From: Alphaproteobacteria bacterium
GTDB taxonomy: Bacteria; Pseudomonadota; Alphaproteobacteria; Sphingomonadales; JAKSBY01
Direction of reading: 5' to 3'
Length of the DNA stretch: 33,381 bases
Assembly (NCBI GenBank): GCA_021774625.1
Contig: JAJFIV010000003.1
Span: 1 to 33,381, forward strand
Positions 23,371 through 32,073 of this stretch are shown here, piece after piece (within the stretch, counting starts at the first letter, position 1; each line of letters starts with the position of its first letter). The position numbers and the translations under genes were made by a program. Below the pieces are notes generated by a model, which saw only the letters and a list, made by a program, of their open reading frames with translations, made no database searches and had not been told where the DNA came from.

Positions 23371-24533
23371 AACCGGGCTCCTGTTATGAGTTTTTTTGCA
23401 GCCGCGCCCATTTTGTCCAAAGGCAGCACAGAGCTGCACAGGCCGGCTGTAGCAACAGCACCAGGCATACCCCATACCACGCTGGATTTTTCATCTTGGG
23501 CAATCAAAGTACCGCCGGCCTCGATAATGGTTTTGCTCCCGGCAAGGCCGTCATGCCCCATTCCCGTCAGAATCACGCAGAGAGCCTTATCTTCAAAATT
23601 TTTGGAGACCGAGCGAAACATCGGATCGACGGAGGGACGGCAGAAATTTTCCTGCGGACCCTGGTCGAGTTTCAGCTTCAGCGAGCCGCCATCCCGGACG
23701 ACTGTCATATGGTAGCCCCCGGGGGCAACATACATCCTGCCGGCGGTCAGGACCTCTCCGTCTTTTGCTTCAGCGCATTCCCGGCCGGTCGCGCGGGCAA
23801 GGTGCTCCGCCAGGATTGCCGTGAAGGTTGCCGGCATATGCTGCGTGATCACCACCGGCAGATCGAGAACATCCTTTATATCGCTCAGAAAACTCACAAG
23901 CGCCTGCGGTCCGCCTGTGGATGACCCGATTGCAAGAATTTCCGGCTTCCTGGAGGAGGCTTTGCGTAACTGTATGGCCGAAGTTTTGCCGCTGACAACG
24001 GTTGGCGTGCCGATTGTTTGCGCCGCGGAAGGTTGGCGTAATTCACCTTCCGGAAGACCTTCGCCGCGTTCATTCCGCCTGGTCGCCGCCAGCGCTTTGA
24101 CTTTGCTGATCAGGTCCCGGCGAAAGTCGGTATTATTTCCCGTATCACGGTTTGTCTCCGGCTTGGGCACATAATCTGCCGCACCCTGCGAAAGGGCCTT
24201 CAGGCTTATTTCCGCATTTCGCCGCGTCAGAGTTGAGGCCACCAGAATTTGAATATCAGGAACTTCCGCGATCATTTTCGGTAATGCGGTCAGCCCATCC
24301 ATAACCGGCATTTCTATGTCGAGAATGACCACCTCGGCGCCGGAACTTTTCAGGTTACGGAGAGCCATCAGACCGTTGCCGGATGTGTTGACTACCGTAA
24401 TTTCCGGATCCTCCTGAAGCCAGCGGGCAATAAAGCCGCGAATGACTGCAGAATCATCCACTACCATGACGCGGTATTTGCCGCCGGTTGAAATTTTAAC
24501 GCCGGCCGGTGACTTTGTCAGGGTTGTTGTCAC
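23367..24533 (-). CDS. cheB: Protein-glutamate methylesterase CheB
   Basis: A 388-residue receptor methylesterase/deamidase with an N-terminal receiver (phospho-acceptor D72 in VVILDIEMPVMDG) and a C-terminal catalytic domain. The triad is visible as S205 (AIGSSTGGPQAL), H232 (VVITQHMPATF) and the Asp of LTGMGHDGLAG. It starts with GTG at 24533, immediately after the cheY stop codon, and overlaps cheR at its end. It opposes CheR in chemosensory adaptation. Confidence 0.96.
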   Translation of the reverse strand: MTTTLTKSPAGVKISTGGKYRVMVVDDSAVIRGFIARWLQEDPEITVVNTSGNGLMALRNLKSSGAEVVILDIEMPVMDGLTALPKMIAEVPDIQILVASTLTRRNAEISLKALSQGAADYVPKPETNRDTGNNTDFRRDLISKVKALAATRRNERGEGLPEGELRQPSAAQTIGTPTVVSGKTSAIQLRKASSRKPEILAIGSSTGGPQALVSFLSDIKDVLDLPVVITQHMPATFTAILAEHLARATGRECAEAKDGEVLTAGRMYVAPGGYHMTVVRDGGSLKLKLDQGPQENFCRPSVDPMFRSVSKNFEDKALCVILTGMGHDGLAGSKTIIEAGGTLIAQDEKSSVVWGMPGAVATAGLCSSVLPLDKMGAAAKKLITGARL

Positions 24534-24899
24534 TTACATTAATCCTACTTGGGAAAATTTTGCTTCGATGATTTCCCGGTCAAACGGTTTCATGATATAT
24601 TCGTTTGCACCGGCTTCCATGGCTGTCCGGATATGAGCCATATCATTTTCCGTTGTGCAGAAAACGACGACGGGCTGTTTTATTTCCGCCCGTTCCCGCA
24701 GGCTCCGTAAAAAATCGATGCCATTCATGACCGGCATATTCCAGTCCAGCAAGATGACGTCGGGCGCCTCCTGAAGACATTGTTCCAGCGCATCCTGACC
24801 ATCGACGGCTTCCATAATCTGGAAGTTCATTTCCTCCAGAATCCGCCGGGCGACCTTTCGGATAACTTTCGAATCATCAACTACAAGACAGCATTTCAT
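24534..24899 (-). CDS. cheY: Single-domain response regulator CheY
   Basis: A 121-residue stand-alone receiver. The acidic pair D8-D9, phospho-acceptor D52 (VILLDWNMPVMNG), the switch threonine in VVFCTTEND and the lysine in YIMKPFDRE are all in place. Its position between cheW and cheB marks it as the output regulator of the CheA kinase encoded upstream. Whether it acts on the flagellar motor or as a phosphate sink cannot be read from the sequence. Confidence 0.93.
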   Translation of the reverse strand: MKCCLVVDDSKVIRKVARRILEEMNFQIMEAVDGQDALEQCLQEAPDVILLDWNMPVMNGIDFLRSLRERAEIKQPVVVFCTTENDMAHIRTAMEAGANEYIMKPFDREIIEAKFSQVGLM

Positions 24900-24938
24900 A
24901 GGGCCCTCCGTGTGTTCCCAAATCTTTTTTCGCTGCGG

Positions 24939-25421
24939 TTACGCGGCAACATGCGCATCGAAATCCAGCAATTTGTCGACGGCCAGCACTACCAGCAGTT
25001 CACCATCGAGCCTGTATATACCGGCGGAAACTTCCCGCCATCTTTGATCCAGCGTCACCGGATTCTTTTCAAATGCGCCGTCTTCCAAAGACAATACCTC
25101 TCCGACACTATCAATCAGCAGGCTGTATGGTTCACCTTTGTGTTCGACAACCACGCTCATGGATTTTGCGCCATTTTCGCGCGGTGGAAAATCCAGCCTT
25201 TCCCTGAGATCGATTGCCGTTACAATCCGGCCTCTGAGATTGAGAACGCCGGCGACCGATTTTGGCGCGAGCGGTATTCTGGTGATATTCTGCGCATTCA
25301 GCACATCGTGAACAGCAAGGACGGGAATACCCAATGTCTGGCCGGCGAGCTTGATGGTCACAAAATCCTTGCTGCCCGTATTAACGGCTTCCAGTCCCGA
25401 TTCTTTTCGCGCTTTACTCAT
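24939..25421 (-). CDS. cheW: Chemotaxis coupling protein CheW
   Basis: A 160-residue adaptor linking receptors to CheA. The CheW fold is visible: DFVTIKLAGQTLGIPVLAVHDV, ITRIPLAPKSVAGVLNLRGRIVTAIDLRERL (with the conserved NLRG), then SVVVEHKGEPYSLLIDSVGEVLSL. Its start overlaps the cheA stop by 4 bp, so translation is coupled and stoichiometry with CheA is likely controlled. Confidence 0.94.
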   Translation of the reverse strand: MSKARKESGLEAVNTGSKDFVTIKLAGQTLGIPVLAVHDVLNAQNITRIPLAPKSVAGVLNLRGRIVTAIDLRERLDFPPRENGAKSMSVVVEHKGEPYSLLIDSVGEVLSLEDGAFEKNPVTLDQRWREVSAGIYRLDGELLVVLAVDKLLDFDAHVAA

Positions 25422-28400
25422 GCCGCATCTCCATGGATTTTCAGTTGCTGCGCCAGGCTGATCAAGAGCGCGTCCCGATCAAGCTTTACAACATAATCGT
25501 TAAAACCGACTTCACGTCCGCGCGTGAAATGCTGGTCGCCGGCAAAGCTGGAGAGGGCAACCAGGGGTTTGTCCCGCCAGCGTCCGTCCTCACGGACATT
25601 CTGGGCAAATTCGAAACCATCCATCTCAGGCATGTCGATATCGCTGATAATAAGGTCGAAGTCAGCGCCCTGGTCACGGAGTTTCAGCGCTTCCGCCGCT
25701 GTATTCACCGTTGTCACCTTATAGCCGGCGACAGAAAGCAGCGGTTTCAGCATGTTGCGGAAAAAAGAGGAATCATCAACCAGAAGAACGCTCGTATTCT
25801 CAACCGGTTTTATATTTGTTTGGGCCTTTTGCGAGTTCATCCAGTCGCTATAGGCAAGCTTCAGATAATAGGCGACATCGATGATTTCCGTGGCCTTGCC
25901 ATTAATAATGGCAGATCCGACCATGCCCTGATTGTCGGACGAAAGTTCGATTTCAAGCTGATCTTCGACAATGTCGAGGATTTCATCCACCGCGAGACCC
26001 ATGGAGCGGTCATTATCGCTGAAGACCAGAACCGGCTGCCGGCCTTCGGTCCTGAAGCCATTTGATTGATTGACCAGAACCAGCGGCATGAGGGCTCCGC
26101 GATACTGCACCATCGGCTGGCCATCGGATGTTTCAATCTTATCCACTTCGATATCTTCCAGGCGGGCAACCAGGGAAAGCGGAACGGCCTTCTGGTTTTC
26201 TGTGCCGGCGAGGAAAACCATCAGGGTTTCTTTGTCCTGCACCGAGGCTGCAACAGCTTTTGTCTGCCGCTCATCGGCCGCGTCTTCCGTTACATTCGTG
26301 CTCGTCTTCACGGCAATTCCATTGGGATCAAGGATCATAATGACACTGCCGTCCCCCAGGATCGTGTTGCCGGAATAGACGCTGATTTCCTTCAAAATCG
26401 GGGCAACCGGCTTAACCACGATTTCCTCGGTGTCAAAGACCTGATCGACAACAATTCCGAAGGTGGAAGCGCCTACCTGGGTTACGACAATGAATGCATC
26501 ATCCGTTTTTTCTTCCTCAACGCCGTCACTCAGGCCGAGAATTTTATTCATATAAACCAGAGGCAGCAAACGGTTACGCAGCCGAAGGACCGGCGTATCC
26601 TTGATCCGCTCGACCTTATGCTCGCTGTTGGCGGAAGCGCGCACCAGTTCCAGTACACTGATCTGCGGAATGGCAAAGCGCTCGCCGGTGGCTTCGACGA
26701 TCAGAGCGGAGACAATGGCGAGCGTCAGCGGAATTTTGATCTGGAAGGTTGTTCCTTTCCCTTCCTTTGAATTCATGTCGATAGTGCCGCCAATTTTTTC
26801 GATATTGGAACGGACGACGTCCATACCGACCCCGCGCCCCGACACGCTGGTCACTTTTTCCGCGGTGGAGAAACCTGCATGGAAGATGAGTTTATGAATT
26901 TGGCCATCGGACATTTCCTCCAGCTCCGCATCGCCGAAAAGCCCCCTTTCCTTTGCTTTTGCGCGCAGTTTTTTGGTGCTGAGCCCGCGGCCGTCATCGG
27001 AAATCCCGATAATGATATGCCCCCCCTCATGGAAAGCGTTCAGGCGGACCGTACCTGTTTCCGGCTTGCCGGCGGCCAACCGTTCCGCAGGCGTCTCAAG
27101 CCCGTGATCGGCCGAATTGCGCACCATGTGGGTCAGCGGGTCCTTGATCAGTTCCAGCACCTGACGATCCAGCTCGGTTTCGGCGCCGCGCATATCCAGT
27201 TCGATCTTCTTGTCGAGTTCGACGGAAAGATCGCGAATGATACGCGGCAGTTTGGCCCAGGCGTTGCCGATCGGCTGCATCCGGGTCTTCATCACTCCTT
27301 CCTGCAATTCTGTGGTGCATTGGCTCAGGCGTTGAAGAGGAACAGTGAATTCGCTGTCATCCATCTGCCGGACCATCTGCAGCAGCTGATTGCGCGTCAG
27401 CACCAGTTCGCTGACCATATTCATTAAATCTTCAAGCAGGTCGACGCTGACCCGAATGGATTGTGAGGACCGGCTGGGTTCAGTTCCTGCCTGGGCCTTT
27501 TGCTCGGCTTCCAGTTGGGACTGTTCCGCCTTGCTGTTTTCCAGCTTCTGTGACTGTTCAATCATCGGAGCGCGGGCAATTTCAAAACCCATCAGCACAT
27601 CGTCGCTAATCTCGGCTTCGATATCCATTTCATTAAGCACGGCCTTCAACTGGCCGGTTAAGAGATCAAACTGTTCATCGCCGAAACCGGGCGCGCTGAT
27701 CATCGAGGCGGCGATTGTGGCGGCATCTTCCGCGTCTCCCTCCAAAGCGGTTGTCAGAAGGCCGACAAATCGCGCCTTGCGGACATTCTCATCATCAGAT
27801 GCAAAAAATTCGGATAGTTTCTCATCCTTATCCAGATGGTTGGCGACAAGATGACCGACAACAGTGGTGGCATCTTCGCCGCCGAATTTATCGAACAAAT
27901 CATTTTGGACATTGCCGGTTGTCCCGTCCGCATTCTCACCCTCATCCGCATCAGGTCCGGCGGTCGCCTGAAAAACAGCTTCCAATTCCTCCAGGCTCAC
28001 TTCACCGGGTTTCAGTTCGCGGGCCGGGGCGGGAACTGCTTCCTCAACGGTTTCGGTTTTTTCTTGTGCTTTGCCGGTGGTCTTCGCTTCGCTGATATTT
28101 TTTTGCGTCACGGCTTTTTCACCGGCGGCAATGGCGTCAAGGCGGGAAATGAGTTCGCTGTCGTCGCCGGCGGGTTCTTCTTCGGTCGCTTCCAGACCGT
28201 GAAGAATTTCCTTGATGCGGTCAAGACTTTCCAGAACCACGGTGATGGCGTCACCGGTCACTTCCAGTTCACCGTCGCGGAATTTACCGAGTACATTTTC
28301 AGACGAATGCGCCACTTTTTCGAGACGGGGAAGACCGAGAAAGCCGCATGTCCCCTTGATGGTGTGGACCAGCCGGAAAATATTATCGAGAACGGCTTTG

Positions 28401-28495
28401 TTGTTGGGATCTTGCTCTAGCTTTACGACTTCTACGTCTACGACATCGATACTTTCGGCGGTTTCGGTGAGAAACTCATTCAACAGATCATCCAT
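25418..28495 (-). CDS. cheA: Hybrid chemotaxis histidine kinase CheA with internal globin-like segment and C-terminal receiver
   Basis: A 1025-residue kinase, much longer than the usual 650-750. Order: Hpt domain with phospho-histidine H44 (RLVHTIKGTCGF); an acidic linker; a segment at 200-312 that resembles a truncated globin; dimerisation domain (347-415); ATPase domain (about 430-590, N460 in HMVRNSADHGLE, DDGRGL); a CheW-like regulatory domain (592-735); a second CheW-like domain (757-885); and a receiver (901-1020, D952 in LIISDIDMPEMDG). The receiver may act as a phosphate sink or as an internal relay. It lies between chpT and cheW. On the plus strand the upstream gap has two GGGTTAA repeats at 28570 and 28591 that could be CtrA half-sites. 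Confidence 0.93.
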   Translation of the reverse strand: MDDLLNEFLTETAESIDVVDVEVVKLEQDPNNKAVLDNIFRLVHTIKGTCGFLGLPRLEKVAHSSENVLGKFRDGELEVTGDAITVVLESLDRIKEILHGLEATEEEPAGDDSELISRLDAIAAGEKAVTQKNISEAKTTGKAQEKTETVEEAVPAPARELKPGEVSLEELEAVFQATAGPDADEGENADGTTGNVQNDLFDKFGGEDATTVVGHLVANHLDKDEKLSEFFASDDENVRKARFVGLLTTALEGDAEDAATIAASMISAPGFGDEQFDLLTGQLKAVLNEMDIEAEISDDVLMGFEIARAPMIEQSQKLENSKAEQSQLEAEQKAQAGTEPSRSSQSIRVSVDLLEDLMNMVSELVLTRNQLLQMVRQMDDSEFTVPLQRLSQCTTELQEGVMKTRMQPIGNAWAKLPRIIRDLSVELDKKIELDMRGAETELDRQVLELIKDPLTHMVRNSADHGLETPAERLAAGKPETGTVRLNAFHEGGHIIIGISDDGRGLSTKKLRAKAKERGLFGDAELEEMSDGQIHKLIFHAGFSTAEKVTSVSGRGVGMDVVRSNIEKIGGTIDMNSKEGKGTTFQIKIPLTLAIVSALIVEATGERFAIPQISVLELVRASANSEHKVERIKDTPVLRLRNRLLPLVYMNKILGLSDGVEEEKTDDAFIVVTQVGASTFGIVVDQVFDTEEIVVKPVAPILKEISVYSGNTILGDGSVIMILDPNGIAVKTSTNVTEDAADERQTKAVAASVQDKETLMVFLAGTENQKAVPLSLVARLEDIEVDKIETSDGQPMVQYRGALMPLVLVNQSNGFRTEGRQPVLVFSDNDRSMGLAVDEILDIVEDQLEIELSSDNQGMVGSAIINGKATEIIDVAYYLKLAYSDWMNSQKAQTNIKPVENTSVLLVDDSSFFRNMLKPLLSVAGYKVTTVNTAAEALKLRDQGADFDLIISDIDMPEMDGFEFAQNVREDGRWRDKPLVALSSFAGDQHFTRGREVGFNDYVVKLDRDALLISLAQQLKIHGDAA

Positions 28496-28657
28496 GGTGG
28501 CGCCCTTGCCTTGGTTAATGCGCTTCCGACCCCGTCCCCCATAAAGACTGAAGCATTGCTTTGGGATTGGGTTAACACCATGTCCGAAAAGGGTTAAGAA
28601 GCTGTAAAATGAACAGCCAAGATTATTAAAAGCAAATCAGACGCCAGGATTTCGGAT

Positions 28658-29293
28658 TTATATGGTTGGCAAAGAGGCCGTGATGGTTATTCCCGTATCA
28701 TTGATGCGGGGAACATCGATTTTCCCGGAGAGGGTTTGGCTGATCGAGTATGCAATATAAGCGGGGATTATTTTGGGCTCTAAATCGGACGGGTTGAGTT
28801 CGCCGGCCAATGCGCTTTGCATTTTATCGCTGACAATAAAGCGCTTGCCATCGGCTTTTATCACAAGAGATATTTCCGCGGCGCTTTTTTGAATGGTGAT
28901 GGCGAGCGTGCCGCCGCGCACCAGTCCCTCGCCCACAACAAGGGCAAGATTGAGAAGGGTTTTGACGATATCTTTCGGCGCTTCAGCCAGGTCAGATGTC
29001 CATTCAATGGCGGTCCGGCCCCGGCCAAGAAACGCCCGCACCGTGCGTTCCGCTTCGCGTAAATCAAGGGTCGCGCCAAAGCCGCCGCCGGCGCCGAAAG
29101 CCAGCCGGAAAAACTGCAACTTCGCCGTGGCTATTTCCGCGCTGTCTTCCAGCATGGCCAGGGTCTGGGCCCGCATGTCCGGGTCGTTTTCCTCGGCCAG
29201 AATTTCTATGCCGTTACTGATGGCCCCCACCGGGCTCACCAGATCGTGGCAAAGGCGTGAACAGACAAGCGCCGCTAATTCCAGCTGATCCAT
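28658..29293 (-). CDS. chpT: Histidine phosphotransferase ChpT
   Basis: A 211-residue ChpT-type phosphotransferase. It has an N-terminal dimeric helical hairpin with the phospho-histidine H16 in SRLCHDLVSPVGAISNGIEI and a degenerate ATPase-like C-terminal domain (KTLLNLALVVGEGLVRGG onward), without ATP-binding boxes. In Caulobacter ChpT passes phosphate from CckA to CtrA and CpdR. Its place at the head of a chemotaxis operon that faces ctrA puts the relay protein and its target within 8 kb. The cheA start follows after 162 bp. Confidence 0.9.
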   Translation of the reverse strand: MDQLELAALVCSRLCHDLVSPVGAISNGIEILAEENDPDMRAQTLAMLEDSAEIATAKLQFFRLAFGAGGGFGATLDLREAERTVRAFLGRGRTAIEWTSDLAEAPKDIVKTLLNLALVVGEGLVRGGTLAITIQKSAAEISLVIKADGKRFIVSDKMQSALAGELNPSDLEPKIIPAYIAYSISQTLSGKIDVPRINDTGITITASLPTI

Positions 29294-29424
29294 CGGCTCC
29301 AGTTTCCTTACATTATTTTTATCCCTGCGCTTTCTTACTGACGTTCCATTTGCAAGACAAGTTTACCTTTGCATTATTTTTCAACGCCGGTATCAAGGGC
29401 GGTGAATTTCAAACAGGAAATGCA

Positions 29425-30228
29425 ATGCCTGATCCGAGCGACCGCCGGAAGCTGATTGACCCTTTGATGATCCTGGCCAGAGAAGCCGGCGCGGCCATCA
29501 TGGAAATTTATGCGTCAGACTTTTCCGTTTATACAAAGGATGATGCCTCGCCGGTGACGGCTGCCGACCGCAAGGGCGAGGCGATGATACTGGCGGGCCT
29601 GGCCAAACTTGCCCCCGGTATTCCGGTGGTGGCGGAAGAATCGGCATCGGCGGGACATATTCCGGATATTCATCGCGGCTGTTTCTGGCTGGTTGACCCG
29701 CTGGACGGCACCAGGGAATTTATCCGCAAAGGCACGGATTTTACCGTGAATATCGCGCTGGTCGACCGGAGGGAGCCGGTGCTCGGTATCGTGTTTGCGC
29801 CGGCGCTTGGTAAAATGTATGCGGGCAGCCGGGCCGGGGGCGCCTTTCTGGAAACCGCCGAAGGACGTCGGGTCTTGCGCGTTGCGGATATTGCCGGTGG
29901 TCGGCTGCGCATCGTCGCCTCAAAATCCCATCGCAATCCGGCGACAGACGCTTACCTTGCCCGCTATCCCGGCGCCGATCTGGTCAGTATCGGCAGTTCG
30001 CTGAAATTCTGCCTGGTGGCGGAAGCGGCGGCGGATCTTTATCCCCGGCTCGGCCCCACCATGGAATGGGATACGGCGGCGGGCCATGCGGTTCTGGCCG
30101 CAGCGGGCGGCGAGGTCTTTGATGCGGCCGGCCAGCCTTTCCGTTATCAGAAAACGGATTTCAGAAACGGATTCTTCGTCGCCCGCGGCGGCAAAGGCGT
30201 GCCCGTCTGTCCAATTTCAGAAAATTAA
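29425..30228 (+). CDS. cysQ: 3'(2'),5'-bisphosphate nucleotidase CysQ
   Basis: A 267-residue magnesium-dependent, lithium-sensitive-type phosphatase of the inositol monophosphatase fold that hydrolyses PAP to AMP. Metal-site motifs: E71-E72 (VAEESA), D91-P-L-D94-G-T (LVDPLDGTREFI) and WDTAAGHAVLAAAGG. The ATG at 29425 is preferred over an in-frame ATG at 29257, because the longer form would overlap chpT and lacks similarity to the family. PAP arises from PAPS reductase and from sulfotransferases such as the one at 4750, so a metabolic link is possible. The 3' end overlaps the exporter gene by 12 bp. Confidence 0.93.
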   Translation: MPDPSDRRKLIDPLMILAREAGAAIMEIYASDFSVYTKDDASPVTAADRKGEAMILAGLAKLAPGIPVVAEESASAGHIPDIHRGCFWLVDPLDGTREFIRKGTDFTVNIALVDRREPVLGIVFAPALGKMYAGSRAGGAFLETAEGRRVLRVADIAGGRLRIVASKSHRNPATDAYLARYPGADLVSIGSSLKFCLVAEAAADLYPRLGPTMEWDTAAGHAVLAAAGGEVFDAAGQPFRYQKTDFRNGFFVARGGKGVPVCPISEN

Positions 30229-30858
30229 GCTGCCGAAAGCGGCAGCGGAAAAACCCGCCATTACAATTGCGGTCCCGTGATCGATCAATCTGAGGGTCGC
30301 GTCGCTGATGCGGTCGCGAAAATGACTCGCCGAGCCGCACAGAATAAGCCACCAGATAACGGATCCGGCAAACACGCCGCCGATCATAAAGAATCCGTTG
30401 GTCAACAATGTCGCATTCGCGATCCCCATATTGCTAAATCCGCCGGCGGCGAAAATGCCGGCAAAGCCGAGAATGGTGATGGGGTTGGTAATGGTGAGCA
30501 GAAAGGTGGCGAGGGCTGATCGCAAAGGCGCTCCGTTTCCGGCCTTGACGGTGGCCGCCTCGTCGTCGAGATGCGGGTCGGCGCGCCAAATATAAACCGC
30601 GAACACCGCCATGATCACACCGCCCGCGGCCCGGAGCCACCAGCCCTGCTGTAAAAACGCCGTCTCAAGGACCGACAGGCCGAACGCTGCAATCGCGCTG
30701 AAAATGGCGTCGCCGATGGCGGCCCCGAGCCCCGTAATGAGGCCCGCGGCTATGCCCAGTTTCAAAGTCCGCTGCAGGCAGATGATATTGACGGGCCCAA
30801 TCGGCGCTGCAACCGCGACGCCAATGATAATCCCCCACAGTATGTATAAAGGCTCCAT
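30217..30858 (-). CDS. LysE/RhtB-family exporter
   Basis: A 213-residue membrane protein with about six hydrophobic segments. The N-terminal signature GIIIGVAVAAPIGPVNIICLQRTL and a long stretch with GAAIGDAIFSAIAAFGL, followed by LTITNPITILGFAGIFAAGG, are characteristic of LysE/RhtB amino-acid exporters. Substrate unknown. Convergent with cysQ with a short overlap; divergent from usg. Confidence 0.88.
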   Translation of the reverse strand: MEPLYILWGIIIGVAVAAPIGPVNIICLQRTLKLGIAAGLITGLGAAIGDAIFSAIAAFGLSVLETAFLQQGWWLRAAGGVIMAVFAVYIWRADPHLDDEAATVKAGNGAPLRSALATFLLTITNPITILGFAGIFAAGGFSNMGIANATLLTNGFFMIGGVFAGSVIWWLILCGSASHFRDRISDATLRLIDHGTAIVMAGFSAAAFGSLIF

Positions 30859-30963
30859 CCCGATCCTGATATCCGATTAGGAAATCTTAAACCAGTCGCT
30901 TTTACACTTTTTACCGGAGGGCGTCATGCGGAGCTTCAGTTTAACCTGCGAAAGGAGGGCACC

Positions 30964-31227
30964 ATGGGCCGAACGGAATTGTGGATCAATGGCTATCGGC
31001 TGACAACGGCCGAGATTATCTATCGGCTGCCCGATCATCTGGACCTGCTGCAAAGCTATATCTGGCAAGACTATGACCTTGCCCCGCGCTTCCCCGAACT
31101 GAACAAATTTCTCGCCTTCTGGGAACGGAAAATCGAGGGCCCCCTGCATTCCGTCCGCGTCGCCTCTACGGAACTGATAACGCCGAAGGATTTTAGCCAC
31201 GCGAAACTGAGCCTCGCCTTGCATTAA
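30964..31227 (+). CDS. usg: Usg-family protein
   Basis: An 87-residue protein matching the alphaproteobacterial Usg family: GYRLTTAEIIYRLPDHLDLL, QSYIWQDYDLAPRFPELNKF and LAFWERKIEGPLHSVRVAS. The family was named for a gene upstream of trp genes and has no established function. The start is well supported by AAGGAGG 6 bp before the ATG. No trp gene is nearby here. Confidence 0.85.
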   Translation: MGRTELWINGYRLTTAEIIYRLPDHLDLLQSYIWQDYDLAPRFPELNKFLAFWERKIEGPLHSVRVASTELITPKDFSHAKLSLALH

Positions 31228-31259
31228 ATTTTCAACCGGCGGATTGCGACGTTCGTATT

Positions 31260-31295
31260 TTTATACTATTATAGAATATCCTATGATAGTATAAA
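31260..31295. repeat. AT-rich hairpin between usg and the zinc-ribbon gene
   Basis: Arms TTTATACTAT (31260-31269) and ATAGTATAAA (31286-31295) pair perfectly. Inner bases extend the stem by about five further pairs, one of them a G-T, around an AATATC-type loop. It lies between two converging genes and may be a bidirectional terminator, though no T-run follows; an operator is the alternative. Confidence 0.5.
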
Positions 31296-31367
31296 TGGAT
31301 TATTTTACCCGGTGGGGCCTGATCCTGATGGAGCGGACCGGCCGGGCGGCCTTCCGGGCAAAGCTGT

Positions 31368-31568
31368 CTATTTTGTCTGGGGACGCTGGAGGCGCTGCCG
31401 GTGCGGGGTGCCGTTGCGCCAGGAGGTGGATTTCTTGCAGTCGGGGCAGATTCGCTCGCCGGCCCATCCGCTGAGAAACGGGCTTTCGCAGCGCAGGCAA
31501 AGGCGGGTCTTGGAGGAACTCTTTACGGCAGTGCCCTCAGACGCCAAAGGCTCAAGGGAATTGGACAT
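31368..31568 (-). CDS. Small zinc-ribbon protein
   Basis: A 66-residue protein with two CxxC pairs, C24/C27 and C41/C44 (RLCLRCESPFLSGWAGERIC, then PDCKKS), as in zinc ribbons; the rest is basic and low in complexity. Start ATG at 31568 is chosen for the AAGGAA upstream; an in-frame start at 31613 is possible. It follows the cold-shock gene after 62 bp on the same strand and may share its transcript. Function unknown; nucleic-acid binding is plausible but not shown. Confidence 0.7.
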   Translation of the reverse strand: MSNSLEPLASEGTAVKSSSKTRLCLRCESPFLSGWAGERICPDCKKSTSWRNGTPHRQRLQRPQTK

Positions 31569-31630
31569 TGAATTTCCTTGTGGACGGGCCGGCGCATCAG
31601 CACCGGCCCGCACACGGACAAGCTGTCTGC

Positions 31631-31840
31631 TTATTCGATAACGGAGAGATTTTCAGCAGAGGATTTGCCATTCTGCCCGGACTGAAGTTCGTAGGACAGT
31701 TTCTGCCCTTCGTTCAGACCGGTCAGACCGGCGCGTTCCACCGCAGAAATATGGACAAAGGCGTCCTTCGAGCCATCTTCGGGTTCGATAAAGCCAAAGC
31801 CCTTGGCGGGGTTGAACCATTTTACGGTACCTGTAGCCAT
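31631..31840 (-). CDS. cspA: Cold-shock domain protein
   Basis: A 69-residue single cold-shock domain. RNP1 [10 protein letters not shown] and RNP2 DAFVHISAV are present, with [19 protein letters not shown] at the start. Such proteins bind single-stranded RNA/DNA and act as RNA chaperones. The ATG at 31840 has AAGGAA upstream; an in-frame GTG/ATG-type start further up is less likely because it adds five residues absent from the family. The 230-bp upstream gap leaves room for the long leader typical of cold-shock genes. Confidence 0.94.
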   Translation of the reverse strand: MATGTVKWFNPAKGFGFIEPEDGSKDAFVHISAVERAGLTGLNEGQKLSYELQSGQNGKSSAENLSVIE

Positions 31841-32073
31841 AGTGATTTCCTTCAATAAGAAAGTTATAATGTGCGCCGCACTTCATGTGCTGGCGCGGTT
31901 GGTTTAACGTTCACATTGTCGGGAGATAACTAAGCTAATCGGCGTACCGGTAAAGAAAGGTAGCAACAAACAAATGTAGGACGTATGACGCCTATGTAGA
32001 CTTTATTGGGAAAAAGTCAATGGGCAGCATTGATCCAGCCCTCCCTATTTACCGCCTATCGCGGCCTAAACCT

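Noticed and set aside
29257-29424. Longer N-terminus for cysQ
   Set aside because: The extra 56 residues overlap chpT and do not resemble CysQ proteins; the ATG at 29425 fits the family start.
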